A stretch of 64,000 nt of DNA from contig NZ_JOCB01000009.1 in assembly GCF_000718775.1 (NCBI RefSeq), forward strand, positions 62,001-126,000, written 5' to 3'. The notes beneath the pieces are model-generated. The model saw only the letters and a list, made by a program, of their open reading frames with translations. It was not told the origin of the DNA and did not search any database. Shown in pieces: positions 7,509 through 16,631 of the stretch. Each line of letters begins with the position of its first letter. The first letter of the stretch is position 1. The position numbers were made by a program, and so were the translations under genes. Origin of the DNA: Streptomyces sp. NRRL S-31. Its GTDB lineage: Bacteria; Actinomycetota; Actinomycetes; Streptomycetales; Streptomycetaceae.

Positions 7509-10475
7509 ATGAGCGGCAGCGCTCCGGAGATTGCCGTAGCTTACGTGTCGATTGTCCCTGAAATTCAGGGCTTCGCGCGTCAGCTACGCCAGCAAATCAT
7601 CGGGCCGGCGGGGAATGCAGGAGACCAGGCAGGCGATCAGGTCAGTGGCGGGCTTAAGGATAAGCTACTCAAGGGTGGGGCTGTTGCAGCGGCAGCCGCT
7701 GGGGCTGTAATCGCCAAGGGTCTAACTGACGCCATTGACCAGGCAAACGTGACCAAGAGGCTACAGGCGCAACTAGGGGCCACCAGTGCCGATGCTAAGA
7801 AGTACGGTGACGTAGCCGGCAAGCTCTACGCTAAGGGTGTCACGGACAACTTCGAGGCCGGCGCTGATGCCATCAAGGCCGTAGTCAAGGGTGGCCTGGT
7901 ACCACCCGGCGCCACGAATGCTCAGCTTGAGTCCATAGCCACGAAGATGACAGACGTTGCAGCGACGTTCGGCACCGACATGGATATGCAGTCTCAGGCT
8001 GTTTCGGCACTGTTGAAGAACGGACTTGCTAAGAACGCCACCGAAGCACTTGATGTGGTGGCTACCGGCTTCCAGAAGCTAGGTCCGAACGCTGATGACC
8101 TTCTAGACACCTTCCAGGAATACCCGGTTCAGCTTCGCAAGCTGGGCCTTGACTCGAAGACTTCCCTAGGGCTTTTCTCCCAGGGTCTACAGGGCGGCGC
8201 CCGTAATACGGACATCATCGCTGACGCGCTCAAGGAATTCTCCATTCGTTCCATTGATATGAGTAAGACTTCCAGGGACGCCTATGCGTCACTGGGGCTC
8301 AATGCTCAGGAAATGGAACGGAAGATTGGCAAGGGCGGTAAGTCGGCGCAGGATGGTCTACAGCAAGTCCTAGACAAGTTGCGCGGAATGCATGACCCGG
8401 TCAAACGTGAAGCGGCTGCCGTTGGCCTGTTCGGTACTCAGGCTGAGGACATGGGTAAGAGCCTATACAGCTTGGACCCGAGTAAGGCTGTCAAGGCTGT
8501 AGGGGACGTTGGTGGCGCGTCCAAGAAGATGGGTGACACGCTGCGAAGCGGCCCCATGTACCAGATCCAGACCTTCAAGCGGACCATACAGCAAGACTTC
8601 ACTGAGGCGATTGGGACGTATCTGATTCCCGCGCTGACTGATGTGCTCCGCTTCGGTAAGGACGCATTCGGCTGGATCAAGGATAATCAGGGCTGGCTAC
8701 TGCCGTTCGCTGCGGGCGTTGGCGCCATTGCAGCGTCAGTGGCTATCGCCAACGGCGTGATGAAGGGCATAGCCCTAGTAACGCGCGGTTGGGCGATTGC
8801 TCAGGGCCTTCTTAACACGGTCATGGCTATGAACCCATTCGTCCTGGTGGCTCTACTAGTCATAGGGCTTGGCGCTGCGCTGGTCGTGGCTTACAAGAAG
8901 TCAGAGACCTTCCGCAGCATCGTTCAGGGCGCTTTCGATGCAGTCAGGGTGGTTGTCAGCGACGTAGTTGATTGGTTTCGGAATTCCTTTGTCCCGTTCT
9001 TCAGGGACACGCTTCCGGCAGCCTTTCGGGCGCTGGTCGACTGGGTCAAGCAGAATTGGCCGTGGATCTTGGGCGCACTAACAGGCCCTATAGGTCTGGC
9101 AGTCGTCTACATCATCAAGCACTGGGACGAAGTTTCCCAGGGGTTCGCTGATGGTTGGGACTGGATGAAGCGTCATGTGTTCTACCCGATCCGGGACTTC
9201 TTCACGAAGACGATTCCGGGATGGGGTGGCACTCTGCGCGATAAGATCGTTACCTCATTCGAGGACGCTGCAACGGATGCCGGGAAGGGATTCGACAAGA
9301 TTCGGGACCTTGCTAAGTCCCCAATCTCGTTCGTAATCGACACCGTCTACAACCGTGGAATCGTCGGAACCTGGAATGCCATTGCTCAGGCGTTTGGCGC
9401 TCCGAAGCTAGCCGAGTTCCACCCTAAGGGTTTCGCCGCTGGTGGCTACACAGGTGCCGGCGGAAAGTACGTGCCAGCCGGAATCGTCCACGCTGGTGAG
9501 TACGTCATTCCTAAGGAAGCGACTCAGCGAATCGGCCTAGGTCCGCTTGAGTACATGCGTAAGAACGGCAGGCTGCCCGGCTATTCAGGGGGTGGGCTGG
9601 TGGACGCGTTGGAGTGGACGAAGAGCACACTAGGTGGCGCCGGCTCAAAGGCATGGGAAGCCGTCAAGAAGGGGACTTCATGGCTCAAGGACAGCATCGA
9701 GGCTTCTGCCCGCGCTGGCGTTGACCACGTCGTTAACCCACTTCTGGACAAGATTCCTGGCCTTAATTATGGGTGGGGCAAGGCCGTCAAGCGCCTGCCC
9801 ATGCGCGCTGTAGATGCCCTGTTCGGCTACTCGAAGGAAGCTGACAAGAAGCTAGTTCCGCATGTCGAATACTCGCCTTCGGCCGGCGTTGCCCAGTGGA
9901 AGCCTCTCGTACTCAAGGCGCTGAACATGGTGGGACAGCCCGCCACGCTACTGAATACTGTTCTTCGGCGTATGAATCAGGAGAGTGGCGGCAATCCTAG
10001 GGCTATCAATAACTGGGACATCAACGCAAAGAACGGAGTTCCGTCGAAGGGGCTCATGCAGGTCATCGACCCCACGTTCAACGCGTACGCCGGCAAGCTT
10101 CGGGGTCGTGGTGTGTGGGACCCGCTAGCCAACGTCTACGCTTCCATGCGCTATGCCCTTGCGACGTACGGCAGCCTGAGCGCTGCTTACGACCGCACGG
10201 GCGGCTATGACTCTGGGGGATGGCTACAACCAGGCGCCACCCTCAGCGTGAACCAGTCCGGAAAGCCTGAGCCCGTGTTCACGTCAGGACAGTGGCAGGT
10301 GCTCAGTACGCTGGCCGCGCGTGGTGCTGGTGGCCCCCAGGGTGGCCTACAGCCCGGAGACCGCCTAGTCCTGGTGACGGACGGTGGTTCCTTTGAGGCG
10401 TACGTGGACCATCGCGCCGATAAGCGGATTGAGTCTGGGCTGACCGGCCCGGCTGCCCTAGGAAGGGGACTGTAA
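7509..10475 (+). CDS. Tape measure protein with C-terminal lytic transglycosylase domain
   Basis: This 988-residue protein is the largest tail gene product and sets tail length. Residues ~1-400 form the usual Ala/Gly-rich helical tape segment (TLRSGPMYQIQTFKRT). Hydrophobic helices lie at ~400-470 (FVLVALLVIGLGAALVVAY) and may insert in the host membrane. Near residue 820 there is a soluble lytic transglycosylase-like motif: MNQESGGNPRAINNWD, then SKGLMQVI and a late YASMRYALATYG, with the Glu after MNQ as the likely catalytic acid. Such domains open the cell wall during DNA injection. Confidence 0.9.
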   Translation: MSGSAPEIAVAYVSIVPEIQGFARQLRQQIIGPAGNAGDQAGDQVSGGLKDKLLKGGAVAAAAAGAVIAKGLTDAIDQANVTKRLQAQLGATSADAKKYGDVAGKLYAKGVTDNFEAGADAIKAVVKGGLVPPGATNAQLESIATKMTDVAATFGTDMDMQSQAVSALLKNGLAKNATEALDVVATGFQKLGPNADDLLDTFQEYPVQLRKLGLDSKTSLGLFSQGLQGGARNTDIIADALKEFSIRSIDMSKTSRDAYASLGLNAQEMERKIGKGGKSAQDGLQQVLDKLRGMHDPVKREAAAVGLFGTQAEDMGKSLYSLDPSKAVKAVGDVGGASKKMGDTLRSGPMYQIQTFKRTIQQDFTEAIGTYLIPALTDVLRFGKDAFGWIKDNQGWLLPFAAGVGAIAASVAIANGVMKGIALVTRGWAIAQGLLNTVMAMNPFVLVALLVIGLGAALVVAYKKSETFRSIVQGAFDAVRVVVSDVVDWFRNSFVPFFRDTLPAAFRALVDWVKQNWPWILGALTGPIGLAVVYIIKHWDEVSQGFADGWDWMKRHVFYPIRDFFTKTIPGWGGTLRDKIVTSFEDAATDAGKGFDKIRDLAKSPISFVIDTVYNRGIVGTWNAIAQAFGAPKLAEFHPKGFAAGGYTGAGGKYVPAGIVHAGEYVIPKEATQRIGLGPLEYMRKNGRLPGYSGGGLVDALEWTKSTLGGAGSKAWEAVKKGTSWLKDSIEASARAGVDHVVNPLLDKIPGLNYGWGKAVKRLPMRAVDALFGYSKEADKKLVPHVEYSPSAGVAQWKPLVLKALNMVGQPATLLNTVLRRMNQESGGNPRAINNWDINAKNGVPSKGLMQVIDPTFNAYAGKLRGRGVWDPLANVYASMRYALATYGSLSAAYDRTGGYDSGGWLQPGATLSVNQSGKPEPVFTSGQWQVLSTLAARGAGGPQGGLQPGDRLVLVTDGGSFEAYVDHRADKRIESGLTGPAALGRGL

Positions 10476-10649
10476 GTGCCTGACGATGGCGAGACCGTAC
10501 AGACTCCGGTCACTGAGGTGACGGAAACCGACGATGGAGTTGTGGTGATCGGCTACCCGCCCGATACCAGCACCGGAATCAGTGTTGAACCGACCGTGGG
10601 TGCCGACGATGGCACAAACCCACAAGGCCCCGAATCTGAAGGGGCGTAA
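10476..10649 (+). CDS. Small acidic tail-region protein
   Basis: This 57-residue ORF starts at GTG 10476, immediately after the tape measure stop, with AGGAAGGGG upstream as ribosome site. It is very acidic and Thr/Gly-rich (PDDGETVQT at the start, DDGTNPQGPESEGA at the end) and looks disordered. Its place between tape measure and tail-tip proteins suggests a small tail component or assembly factor. I do not recognise the family. Codon use and tight spacing support that it is translated. Confidence 0.7.
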   Translation: MPDDGETVQTPVTEVTETDDGVVVIGYPPDTSTGISVEPTVGADDGTNPQGPESEGA

Positions 10650-10656
10650 GCATCTA

Positions 10657-10692
10657 GGGCAGGCACCTCCGAAAATTCTTAGGTGCCTGCCC
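10657..10692. promoter_or_regulatory. CIR4 inside a longer perfect hairpin
   Basis: The conserved repeat (10664-10685) reads CACCTCCG-AAAATT-CTTAGGTG. Its arms extend outward to perfect 12-base complements, GGGCAGGCACCT and AGGTGCCTGCCC. The site can therefore be a protein operator in DNA and also a strong RNA hairpin. It lies between the small acidic gene and the tail protein at 10713; there is no T-run. Confidence 0.8.
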
Positions 10693-10712
10693 TGTCACTT
10701 GAGGGGGGCTGC

Positions 10713-13004
10713 ATGGCTTACGGAAACCCGAACCTACTGCCTGACGCGTCAAGCGCTTTCGAGAGCGGCTCACATGGATGGGCGGCCGGCGGCAACACCA
10801 CATTGAGCGTTGTGTCCGGTCAGTTCATAGATGGCGCCCAATCGTTGCGCTTTACGGCCACTTCCGCTGGATCTGTCGCTGCAACTAGCCCTCGAATCGC
10901 CGGGGTCATCGCTGGGCTTGAATATGTGATTCGGGCACCCGTTCGCCGGAACAGCGTTACCGCCGGGCAGGTGGCTACCCTCACGGTTACCTGGTTCAAT
11001 GATGCGGCGGCAGGGACAGTGCTTGGTACCAGCGTTAGCACTCTCGCCCTTTCTGGGGCGACTACTGGCTGGTTCTACTACAACCATCCCGTGGTGGTCG
11101 CTACTGCCCCCACTGGTGCGCTGTCCGCCACCGTGACCTTGAGCGTGAGCAATTTGGCTGCCGCTGAATATGTAAACACGGATAGCGTCTATTTCGGCGC
11201 GGCAGTGGTGCGACCAGGGAATGTGTACGGCTATAACACGGCGTCTATTGAGCAAGACACGTCTGGCTGGAAGATCGATTCTGGCATCATGGCGCGCGGT
11301 AACTGGAATCTGTCAGTTGGGCAGGGTTTCTACGCGCTTGAGGTGGCAAGCGCCGGCGCCGGTTCGCAGGAAATTCGGACCAATAACTTCATAGCGATTA
11401 CGCCCGGTAAGGAATACACCAGCTACGCGCTGGTGCGGTCTCCGTCCATCACAGCTAACTGGCTGGTGGAATTTCGCTGGTTCGATGCTGCGTTCAACCA
11501 GGTCGGGCCGGTCGTGCAGACCGCCTACAGTGTGCCAGTTAATACCACCTCTTGGGTTGGTGTGACAGCTACGGCCCCTACCGGGGTCAATGCTGTGCAA
11601 TGTAAGGTGTTCTTTCGCCCACAGGCGACGGCAGGGCAGCAAGTCTTTGTTCTGGAAGACGCCCAGTTCTACGCCTCCGCCAGTCGAAACCTTACGGGCA
11701 ACCTTCTCACCTACGCCGAGTACAGCACTGAGGGAACCGTTCCAGCGTGGACGGTAGACGGTGGTTCGGTTTCGCTGCTTCAGACCACGAGTGCTGTGAC
11801 TGATGGTCTGTTCTCGCTGAAGGTGACTCCGGATGCTCCGGGAACAGTCCGTGCCACCCTTGGCCGGCTGGTGCCTGTGGCTGCCGGAACTACGTATCAG
11901 GTGAAGGCGACGATATTTCGGCACAACACGGATTCGGCGCAGAAGGTCATCAGCGCGGTTCGCTGCCGTGTTGACTGGTATGACTCCAGCGGGGCGCTGT
12001 ATCAGGCTGACAATCCAGATCAGCTCTACGCGTCCGAAGCGTCAGACGCCTGGTGGACTCAGGTTAATTCGGTTACGCGCACAGCCCCCGATGGTGCTGT
12101 GTATGCCAAGGTTGGATTTGAACTAAGCAGCGACAATCCACTGGTCGATTACTGGTTTGTCGATAACTTCTCGCTGATACCAGCCACGGCCGAATACACG
12201 CTATCTACGTCCAACGATACCGGCTCTATCACGCTCGCTGTCAACTATGTGCCAGACCACGCTTCTACCGCATCCAACGTGACCATCACGCGCATGGATG
12301 ACAACGGCAAGGCAGCGCCTATGCGCGCGTACGGTCGAACGTGGAATCTAGCGCCTAACCCGTACTCCGTCATCCTGGTTGAGGACTATGAGGCGCCGCT
12401 GGGGTCCCGTGTGTGGTACTCAGTCCAGTGGTCCGATAGCACAGGTGCCAATCGTGGGCCGCGCCTACTGACCCAGACGGTTGACGCTCCGATTCTGCCC
12501 GATGGCGATTACGTCTGGTTCAAGTCTCCGGGGGTTCCGGCGCTCAACACGCAAGTGATGGTCGAAGAGCCGCTGTCTTGGTCCCGGGCAGCGCGATCAC
12601 AGCGCTATGACGTGGTGGGGCGCAAGAATCCGATTCACGTCACTGGTGCGCGTGCAGGCAGGCAGTCCAGTATTACGGTCCTTACGTGGGACCCGGAAGC
12701 TAACGCCTTGTTTGACTCGCTACTGGATGCCGGAACCGTGGCGCTGGTCCAAGCCATGCCCGGATACGGCATTGACGGCAACCTGTACGTGTCAATCGGA
12801 GATGTGGACGTTGAGCCGCTGAACTCAGATGCCCGCGAATATGGGTGGCGTTGGACGCTGGCCATAACTGAGGTTGACCGGCCTGACGGGGGACTACAGG
12901 GCTCCGCTTCTACTACTTGGCAGACCATCACGAACACCTACGCCACATGGGAAGACCTGTTTTCCTCCCACGAGACATGGGCGGACGTTCTCACGAAGGG
13001 GTGA
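10713..13004 (+). CDS. Large tail protein with repeated carbohydrate-binding-like domains
   Basis: This is a 763-residue protein in the distal-tail position. It contains about three copies of a beta-sandwich unit, each with a start such as NLLPDASSAFESGSHGW or NLLTYAEYSTEGTVPAW and a close such as VYFGAAVVRPG or QFYASASRNL. The pattern is that of CBM4/9-like jelly rolls. The C-terminal ~250 residues (from EYTLSTSNDTGS) resemble distal tail proteins. It probably forms the tail tip and binds cell-wall sugar. I chose ATG 10713, which has GAGGGGGG upstream, instead of the GTG at 10683 inside CIR4. Confidence 0.75.
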   Translation: MAYGNPNLLPDASSAFESGSHGWAAGGNTTLSVVSGQFIDGAQSLRFTATSAGSVAATSPRIAGVIAGLEYVIRAPVRRNSVTAGQVATLTVTWFNDAAAGTVLGTSVSTLALSGATTGWFYYNHPVVVATAPTGALSATVTLSVSNLAAAEYVNTDSVYFGAAVVRPGNVYGYNTASIEQDTSGWKIDSGIMARGNWNLSVGQGFYALEVASAGAGSQEIRTNNFIAITPGKEYTSYALVRSPSITANWLVEFRWFDAAFNQVGPVVQTAYSVPVNTTSWVGVTATAPTGVNAVQCKVFFRPQATAGQQVFVLEDAQFYASASRNLTGNLLTYAEYSTEGTVPAWTVDGGSVSLLQTTSAVTDGLFSLKVTPDAPGTVRATLGRLVPVAAGTTYQVKATIFRHNTDSAQKVISAVRCRVDWYDSSGALYQADNPDQLYASEASDAWWTQVNSVTRTAPDGAVYAKVGFELSSDNPLVDYWFVDNFSLIPATAEYTLSTSNDTGSITLAVNYVPDHASTASNVTITRMDDNGKAAPMRAYGRTWNLAPNPYSVILVEDYEAPLGSRVWYSVQWSDSTGANRGPRLLTQTVDAPILPDGDYVWFKSPGVPALNTQVMVEEPLSWSRAARSQRYDVVGRKNPIHVTGARAGRQSSITVLTWDPEANALFDSLLDAGTVALVQAMPGYGIDGNLYVSIGDVDVEPLNSDAREYGWRWTLAITEVDRPDGGLQGSASTTWQTITNTYATWEDLFSSHETWADVLTKG

Positions 13005-13007
13005 TCA

Positions 13008-14126
13008 ATGCAGCCGGTAAGCCCGAAGTGGGCGCCGGCACTCACTACGGATCACGGACTGTCCGTCAAGGTGAACGTCCTTTACAACGGCGCTGTGGTC
13101 GCTGAGGACATTGCCTTTACGGATGGCACTGTGAGAGTGGATAGGGGCAGCGACGTTCGGCGTTCGCTGTCCCTATCCATTGCTGATCCGCGTGAGTTCC
13201 CGGTGAACGCAACAGACAAGTTCGCTGTCTATGGCCAGCGCATTTACGTTGAGGCTGGCATTCAATACCTTGACGGAACCACTGAGCGGGTGCCAGTCGG
13301 TACATTCGTCATCACATCTGTAAGTGGCAACATCCACACCGGCCCACTAAGTGTTCAGGCCAGCGGGCTGGAAATCCTACTCAAGCGCGCCATGTGGGAC
13401 ACAGCCACCAGCACGAAGAACTACCCGTCAGCCGCCGCTTTCCTGGCTGCCAAGATTCCCGCCACCGTGCCGGGTGCATCCTTTGTGGACTCATCTACGA
13501 ACGGTAAGAAGGCTCTGGCGACGAAGACGTGGGATGCATTCACGGACACATGGGCGGCATGCCGTGAGGTTGCTGACAGCGTCGGTGCTGAACTGTTCTG
13601 CGACGCTAACGGGACCTTCCGCATGGTAGATATCCCGGACCCCATGAGCGGCACTCGGGTACCCGTCTGGGATGTGGCGGCCGGCGAAGGTGGAGTAATG
13701 GTCAGCGCCAATATGGAACTGTCCGCAGACGGGGTCTACAACCGAGTTGTAGTGACCGGTGAGAACAGCTCTGATGACGCGCCACCGGTAAAGGGAATTG
13801 CCACAATCAGCAGCACCTCAGACCCCCTGTACTACGGAGGGCCGTTCGGCAAGGTGACGAAGTCCTACAGCTCGTCGCTAGTAACCACTCTGGTGCAGGC
13901 TCAGCAGACCGCTACAGCGCTTCTAGCGAAGTACCGGGCACCTAATCGCACGGTGACGCTTGAGGCGGTACCAAACACTGCCCTAGACGCCGGCGACTGC
14001 ATACGCGTCAGCTATGGAGATGCCGCCCTTCCTGAGCTGCACATCGCCCATAGCTTCGATATACCGCTGACCGTGGGTGGCAATTTCACCATCAACACCG
14101 TGAGCGGCAAGGAGGAATCACAGTAG
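13008..14126 (+). CDS. Minor tail / baseplate hub protein (DUF5047-like)
   Basis: This 372-residue protein starts three bases after the previous stop. The opening (VSPKWAPALTTDHGLSVKVNVLYNG) and the central stretch ASGLEILLKRAMW resemble the DUF5047 tail proteins of Streptomyces phages, which take the hub place at the tail tip. The later GVYNRVVVTGENSSDDAPP and QQTATALLAKYRAPNRTV match the gp27-like hub pattern of many siphophages. The DUF assignment is from memory, so the hub role is inference. Confidence 0.65.
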   Translation: MQPVSPKWAPALTTDHGLSVKVNVLYNGAVVAEDIAFTDGTVRVDRGSDVRRSLSLSIADPREFPVNATDKFAVYGQRIYVEAGIQYLDGTTERVPVGTFVITSVSGNIHTGPLSVQASGLEILLKRAMWDTATSTKNYPSAAAFLAAKIPATVPGASFVDSSTNGKKALATKTWDAFTDTWAACREVADSVGAELFCDANGTFRMVDIPDPMSGTRVPVWDVAAGEGGVMVSANMELSADGVYNRVVVTGENSSDDAPPVKGIATISSTSDPLYYGGPFGKVTKSYSSSLVTTLVQAQQTATALLAKYRAPNRTVTLEAVPNTALDAGDCIRVSYGDAALPELHIAHSFDIPLTVGGNFTINTVSGKEESQ

Positions 14127-14641
14127 TGGCAGGCATTGACAGGATTCTCACTGCATCCGTAGACGCGGTGAAGCGCTCAGGTGCCCTTGAATCTGGCGCG
14201 CTTATGGCAACGGTCAGTGCGGTCAACTCGAACGGGACCGTGGACCTTACCCGGGCGGATGATGAGTACCCCAGCGTGCGTGTGCTGTCCGGGTATCTTC
14301 GGCCGGCGGCGGGGGACAGCGTAGAGATGCTGCGCTCCGCTGGTGGGTGGGTCTGTATTGGGAAGTTGCGCACCAATAACAGCCCGCTAATGCAGCGTGG
14401 AACGGCCACAACCCCATCGTCGGGGGGCACTACAGGCACTTGGACAGCGGTAGCGGTCACATTCCCACTGTCCTTCGCTTCTGCGCCGACGATTATCGCT
14501 ACTCCCATTTCATCCGTGACCGCTGGCACCACCGAGATCAACTGGACAGTTACGGGTGCCAGTACCACGGGCTTTGAGCTTCGATGCCGCCGGACCACAG
14601 ACAACGCGACCACCTTCGGGTGGGTAGCTACTGACTTCTAG
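14126..14641 (+). CDS. Tail protein with N-terminal OB-like and C-terminal H-type lectin-like domain
   Basis: This is a 171-residue protein. The first ~85 residues (VSAVNSNGTVDLTRADDEYPSVRVLSGYLRPAAGDSVEML, as segments) look like an OB-fold baseplate spike or hub unit. Residues ~95-170 (TFPLSFASAPTIIATP, then a late FELRCRRTTDNATTFGWVATDF) fit H-type lectin domains found in phage receptor-binding proteins. It therefore may help bind surface polysaccharide. It starts at GTG 14126, overlapping the preceding stop by one base. Confidence 0.65.
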   Translation: MAGIDRILTASVDAVKRSGALESGALMATVSAVNSNGTVDLTRADDEYPSVRVLSGYLRPAAGDSVEMLRSAGGWVCIGKLRTNNSPLMQRGTATTPSSGGTTGTWTAVAVTFPLSFASAPTIIATPISSVTAGTTEINWTVTGASTTGFELRCRRTTDNATTFGWVATDF

Positions 14642-14649
14642 GGGGAACT

Positions 14650-15270
14650 GTGCCACTAACCGACTCCTACGGGCAGGGTATCCAGTACCCGACCCTTACC
14701 GACAAGCCCAACGCGCAGACTCTGGGGCAGGGCATTGTTGATGGCCTAACCCCAAAGGTCGTCATGACATACGCCAGCGCCATTGTGCGCGGTGCCACCA
14801 TCAAGAAGCCCACGGCGGGCATGCTTACTTGGCTGAAGGATGTTGGCCGGCTTGAGGTGTATGACGGTTCCGGGTGGGCCGTTGTTACCGCTGGAACTTC
14901 CACATGGAAGACCATTGATCTAGCAACCAGCGAATACTCACACAACGGCAACAGTCAGGGAACGTTCCAGTACCGCCTAATCAACCTGTTTGGTGAAATG
15001 GGCCTGATGTTCCGGGGTGGCATCGGTGTCACCTACCCGTACCCGAACGGCTCCCTACCGGGCAATGGCAGGCTTAATGCCTCAGCGCTACCGGTAGGCG
15101 CGCGCCCTTCCACGCTTCGAACGGTGGTGGTGCCTTGCTCCGACACCAGTTCAAACCGCATCACCCTCAAGATGGACATCACGACAGACGGAATACTCAA
15201 GCTCTTCGGCACTCAGGCGGACAGCAAGCCCCCGTGGGTTGGCTTCAACGGCGTCTTTTGCTCGCTCTAG
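14650..15270 (+). CDS. Putative tail fibre / receptor-binding protein
   Basis: This 206-residue protein is the last structural gene before lysis. It starts at GTG 14650 after AGGGGGAAC. The start PLTDSYGQGIQYPTLTDKP and the central WLKDVGRLEVYDGSGWAVV are common in short fibre-like proteins of Streptomyces phages, where a small trimerising stalk is followed by a beta-rich head. The C-terminal half probably contacts the receptor. The call relies on position and pattern. Confidence 0.6.
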   Translation: MPLTDSYGQGIQYPTLTDKPNAQTLGQGIVDGLTPKVVMTYASAIVRGATIKKPTAGMLTWLKDVGRLEVYDGSGWAVVTAGTSTWKTIDLATSEYSHNGNSQGTFQYRLINLFGEMGLMFRGGIGVTYPYPNGSLPGNGRLNASALPVGARPSTLRTVVVPCSDTSSNRITLKMDITTDGILKLFGTQADSKPPWVGFNGVFCSL

Positions 15271-15292
15271 CACATACGAAAATTCGTAGGTG
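15271..15292. promoter_or_regulatory. Conserved inverted repeat CIR5
   Basis: The site reads CACATACG-AAAATT-CGTAGGTG with one mismatch. It begins at the base after the fibre gene stop and sits just upstream of a small terminator and of promoter-like element P1 (15309), at the boundary between tail and lysis genes. Confidence 0.85.
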
Positions 15293-15294
15293 CC

Positions 15295-15310
15295 AGCCCC
15301 TGGGGGCTTT
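15295..15310 (+). terminator. Short terminator-like hairpin before lysis genes
   Basis: AGCCCC pairs with GGGGCT across a tiny loop and is followed by TTT. The stem is short, so it may only weaken read-through from the tail operon. It overlaps the first bases of element P1. Confidence 0.45.
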
Positions 15311-15333
15311 CCACTCACTAGACATAAGTAGAG
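15309..15333 (+). promoter_or_regulatory. Phage promoter-like element P1 (degenerate)
   Basis: TTCCACTCACT at 15309-15319 differs by one base from the shared box TTCGACTCACT. The second box (TAGAG) is not conserved, but the 9-base spacing is kept by alignment. It is 29 bases before the endolysin start and could give lysis genes their own transcription. Confidence 0.55.
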
Positions 15334-15362
15334 ACGTATGCCCCACAGGAAGGAGATGCGCA

Positions 15363-16121
15363 GTGGCTTCTACCGCTGATGCGATGCTGGCTCAGGCGGC
15401 TAAGGATGCCGATGCCGGATACAAGGAGGGTAAGAGCAACGACACTAAGTTCGGTCGCTGGTATCCCATGAACTACCAGCCGTGGTGTGACATGGCTGTC
15501 TCGAAGTGGGCTGAAGATTCCGGCAACGCCGATATCGTCGGCAAGTTCGCTTACTGCCCTTCGCATGTGAACTGGTTCAAGGCGCGCGGCCAGTGGCATG
15601 ATCGGGGTGCGGCTGTGAGGCGCGGCGATATTGTGTTTTTTTCCTGGGATGGTGGGCCGCTGGCTGACCATGTCGGTGTGGTCACGGCTGACGCTGCCGC
15701 TGGTGCTGACGTGCACACCATTGAGGGGAACACGTCCAGCGGCAATGCCGGTTCTCAGGGCAACGGGGATGGCGTCTACCGGCGCACCCGTGGCCGTGGT
15801 GTGATTCTCGGTTTCGGCCGTCCGTCCTACAAGGTTGCCCCTAAGCCGGCCGCAAAGTATGAGCCCTTCCCTGGGGTGGACTACTTCAAGAAGAACCCCC
15901 GTTCTTCGGTGATCACTCGCATGGGTGAGCGCCTGGTGGCTGAAGGCTACGGCGGCTACGCGAAGGGTCCGGGTCCACAGTGGACCGATGCTGACCGCCG
16001 GGCGTTCGCCTGGTGGCAGAAGGTCTACAGCGCGAAGAACCACCTTGGTTGGTCGGGTAGCGATGTGGACGGATGGCCGGGCAAGGCTTCGTGGGACGCG
16101 CTTAAGGTGCCGAAGGGCTAG
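15363..16121 (+). CDS. Endolysin: CHAP amidase/peptidase with C-terminal wall-binding domain
   Basis: This 252-residue protein should cut peptidoglycan at lysis. The N-terminal ~140 residues form a CHAP domain with catalytic Cys42 (QPWCDMAVSKW) and His103 (LADHVGVV), and an acidic partner near IEGNTSS. After a Pro/Ala linker at ~155, residues ~165-250 resemble the peptidoglycan-binding ends of Streptomyces phage lysins (FPGVDYFKKN, RAFAWWQKVYS). It starts at GTG 15363 after AAGGAGATG. No signal peptide is seen, so export should need the holin-type proteins that follow. Confidence 0.85.
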   Translation: MASTADAMLAQAAKDADAGYKEGKSNDTKFGRWYPMNYQPWCDMAVSKWAEDSGNADIVGKFAYCPSHVNWFKARGQWHDRGAAVRRGDIVFFSWDGGPLADHVGVVTADAAAGADVHTIEGNTSSGNAGSQGNGDGVYRRTRGRGVILGFGRPSYKVAPKPAAKYEPFPGVDYFKKNPRSSVITRMGERLVAEGYGGYAKGPGPQWTDADRRAFAWWQKVYSAKNHLGWSGSDVDGWPGKASWDALKVPKG

Positions 16122-16124
16122 CCA

Positions 16125-16367
16125 ATGCCACTACAGGAAGAGCCGGGAGCGTGGGTTCCCGGCTCTGAGATTTACGCGGAGCTACGGCGCTTGTCTGAGC
16201 TGGTGACCCGGCTGGATGAGCGCCTAGCGCACGACAAGACCGGCGACGACGTGGCGGACCTACAGACCCGTGTGAGCGCCCTAGAGCAGCGTGTGTGGCG
16301 CGCCTCCGGGTTCGCTGCCGCCGTAGGTGCCCTGGTTGGTGTCGCTGTGCCATTCCTGACGAAGTGA
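16125..16367 (+). CDS. Small membrane protein, probable lysis protein
   Basis: This is an 80-residue protein with a coiled-coil N-terminal half (ELRRLSELVTRLDERLA, LQTRVSALEQRV) and one C-terminal membrane helix (ASGFAAAVGALVGVAVPFL). This layout, coiled coil then a single tail helix, matches XhlA-like or DUF2746-like proteins coded beside actinophage holins. It starts 3 bases after the endolysin stop and very likely acts with it. Confidence 0.65.
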   Translation: MPLQEEPGAWVPGSEIYAELRRLSELVTRLDERLAHDKTGDDVADLQTRVSALEQRVWRASGFAAAVGALVGVAVPFLTK

Positions 16368-16377
16368 GGTAGGCCCT

Positions 16378-16575
16378 ATGGGGGCTCACAGCAAGCCCCG
16401 CAAGGCGTATGATTCCGCCTTCATGAGTGTGTATGACACTGCGGTATGGATTGCGAAGCATCGACGCAAGGTCTACGCGGCCCTGGTGGTACTTCTTCCG
16501 CTGGCTGCACGACTGGTCCCGGGCTTCCCGGCTGACGCACTGCTAGACGCCTGCAAGGTCTTCCTGGGCGCCTAG
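16378..16575 (+). CDS. Putative holin
   Basis: This 65-residue protein has a basic N-terminus (HSKPRKAYDS) and one clear membrane helix (VYAALVVLLPLAARLVPGF), followed by a short amphipathic tail. It is the last gene of the late unit, downstream of endolysin and the coiled-coil membrane protein. Size and topology fit a small holin, though the neighbour at 16125 could instead be the holin and this its partner. Confidence 0.6.
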   Translation: MGAHSKPRKAYDSAFMSVYDTAVWIAKHRRKVYAALVVLLPLAARLVPGFPADALLDACKVFLGA

Positions 16576-16578
16576 GCT

Positions 16579-16603
16579 TTCGACTCACTAACCCCCCAGT
16601 GCA
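16579..16603 (+). promoter_or_regulatory. Phage promoter-like element P2 (perfect both boxes)
   Basis: TTCGACTCACT at 16579 and GTGCA at 16599 are separated by 9 bases. It lies 28 bases before the dNMP kinase start, at the change from late to early genes, so it is a good candidate for an early promoter. Confidence 0.75.
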
Positions 16604-16631
16604 GGCGCGAATAGCGCCCGGAGGGAGAGAC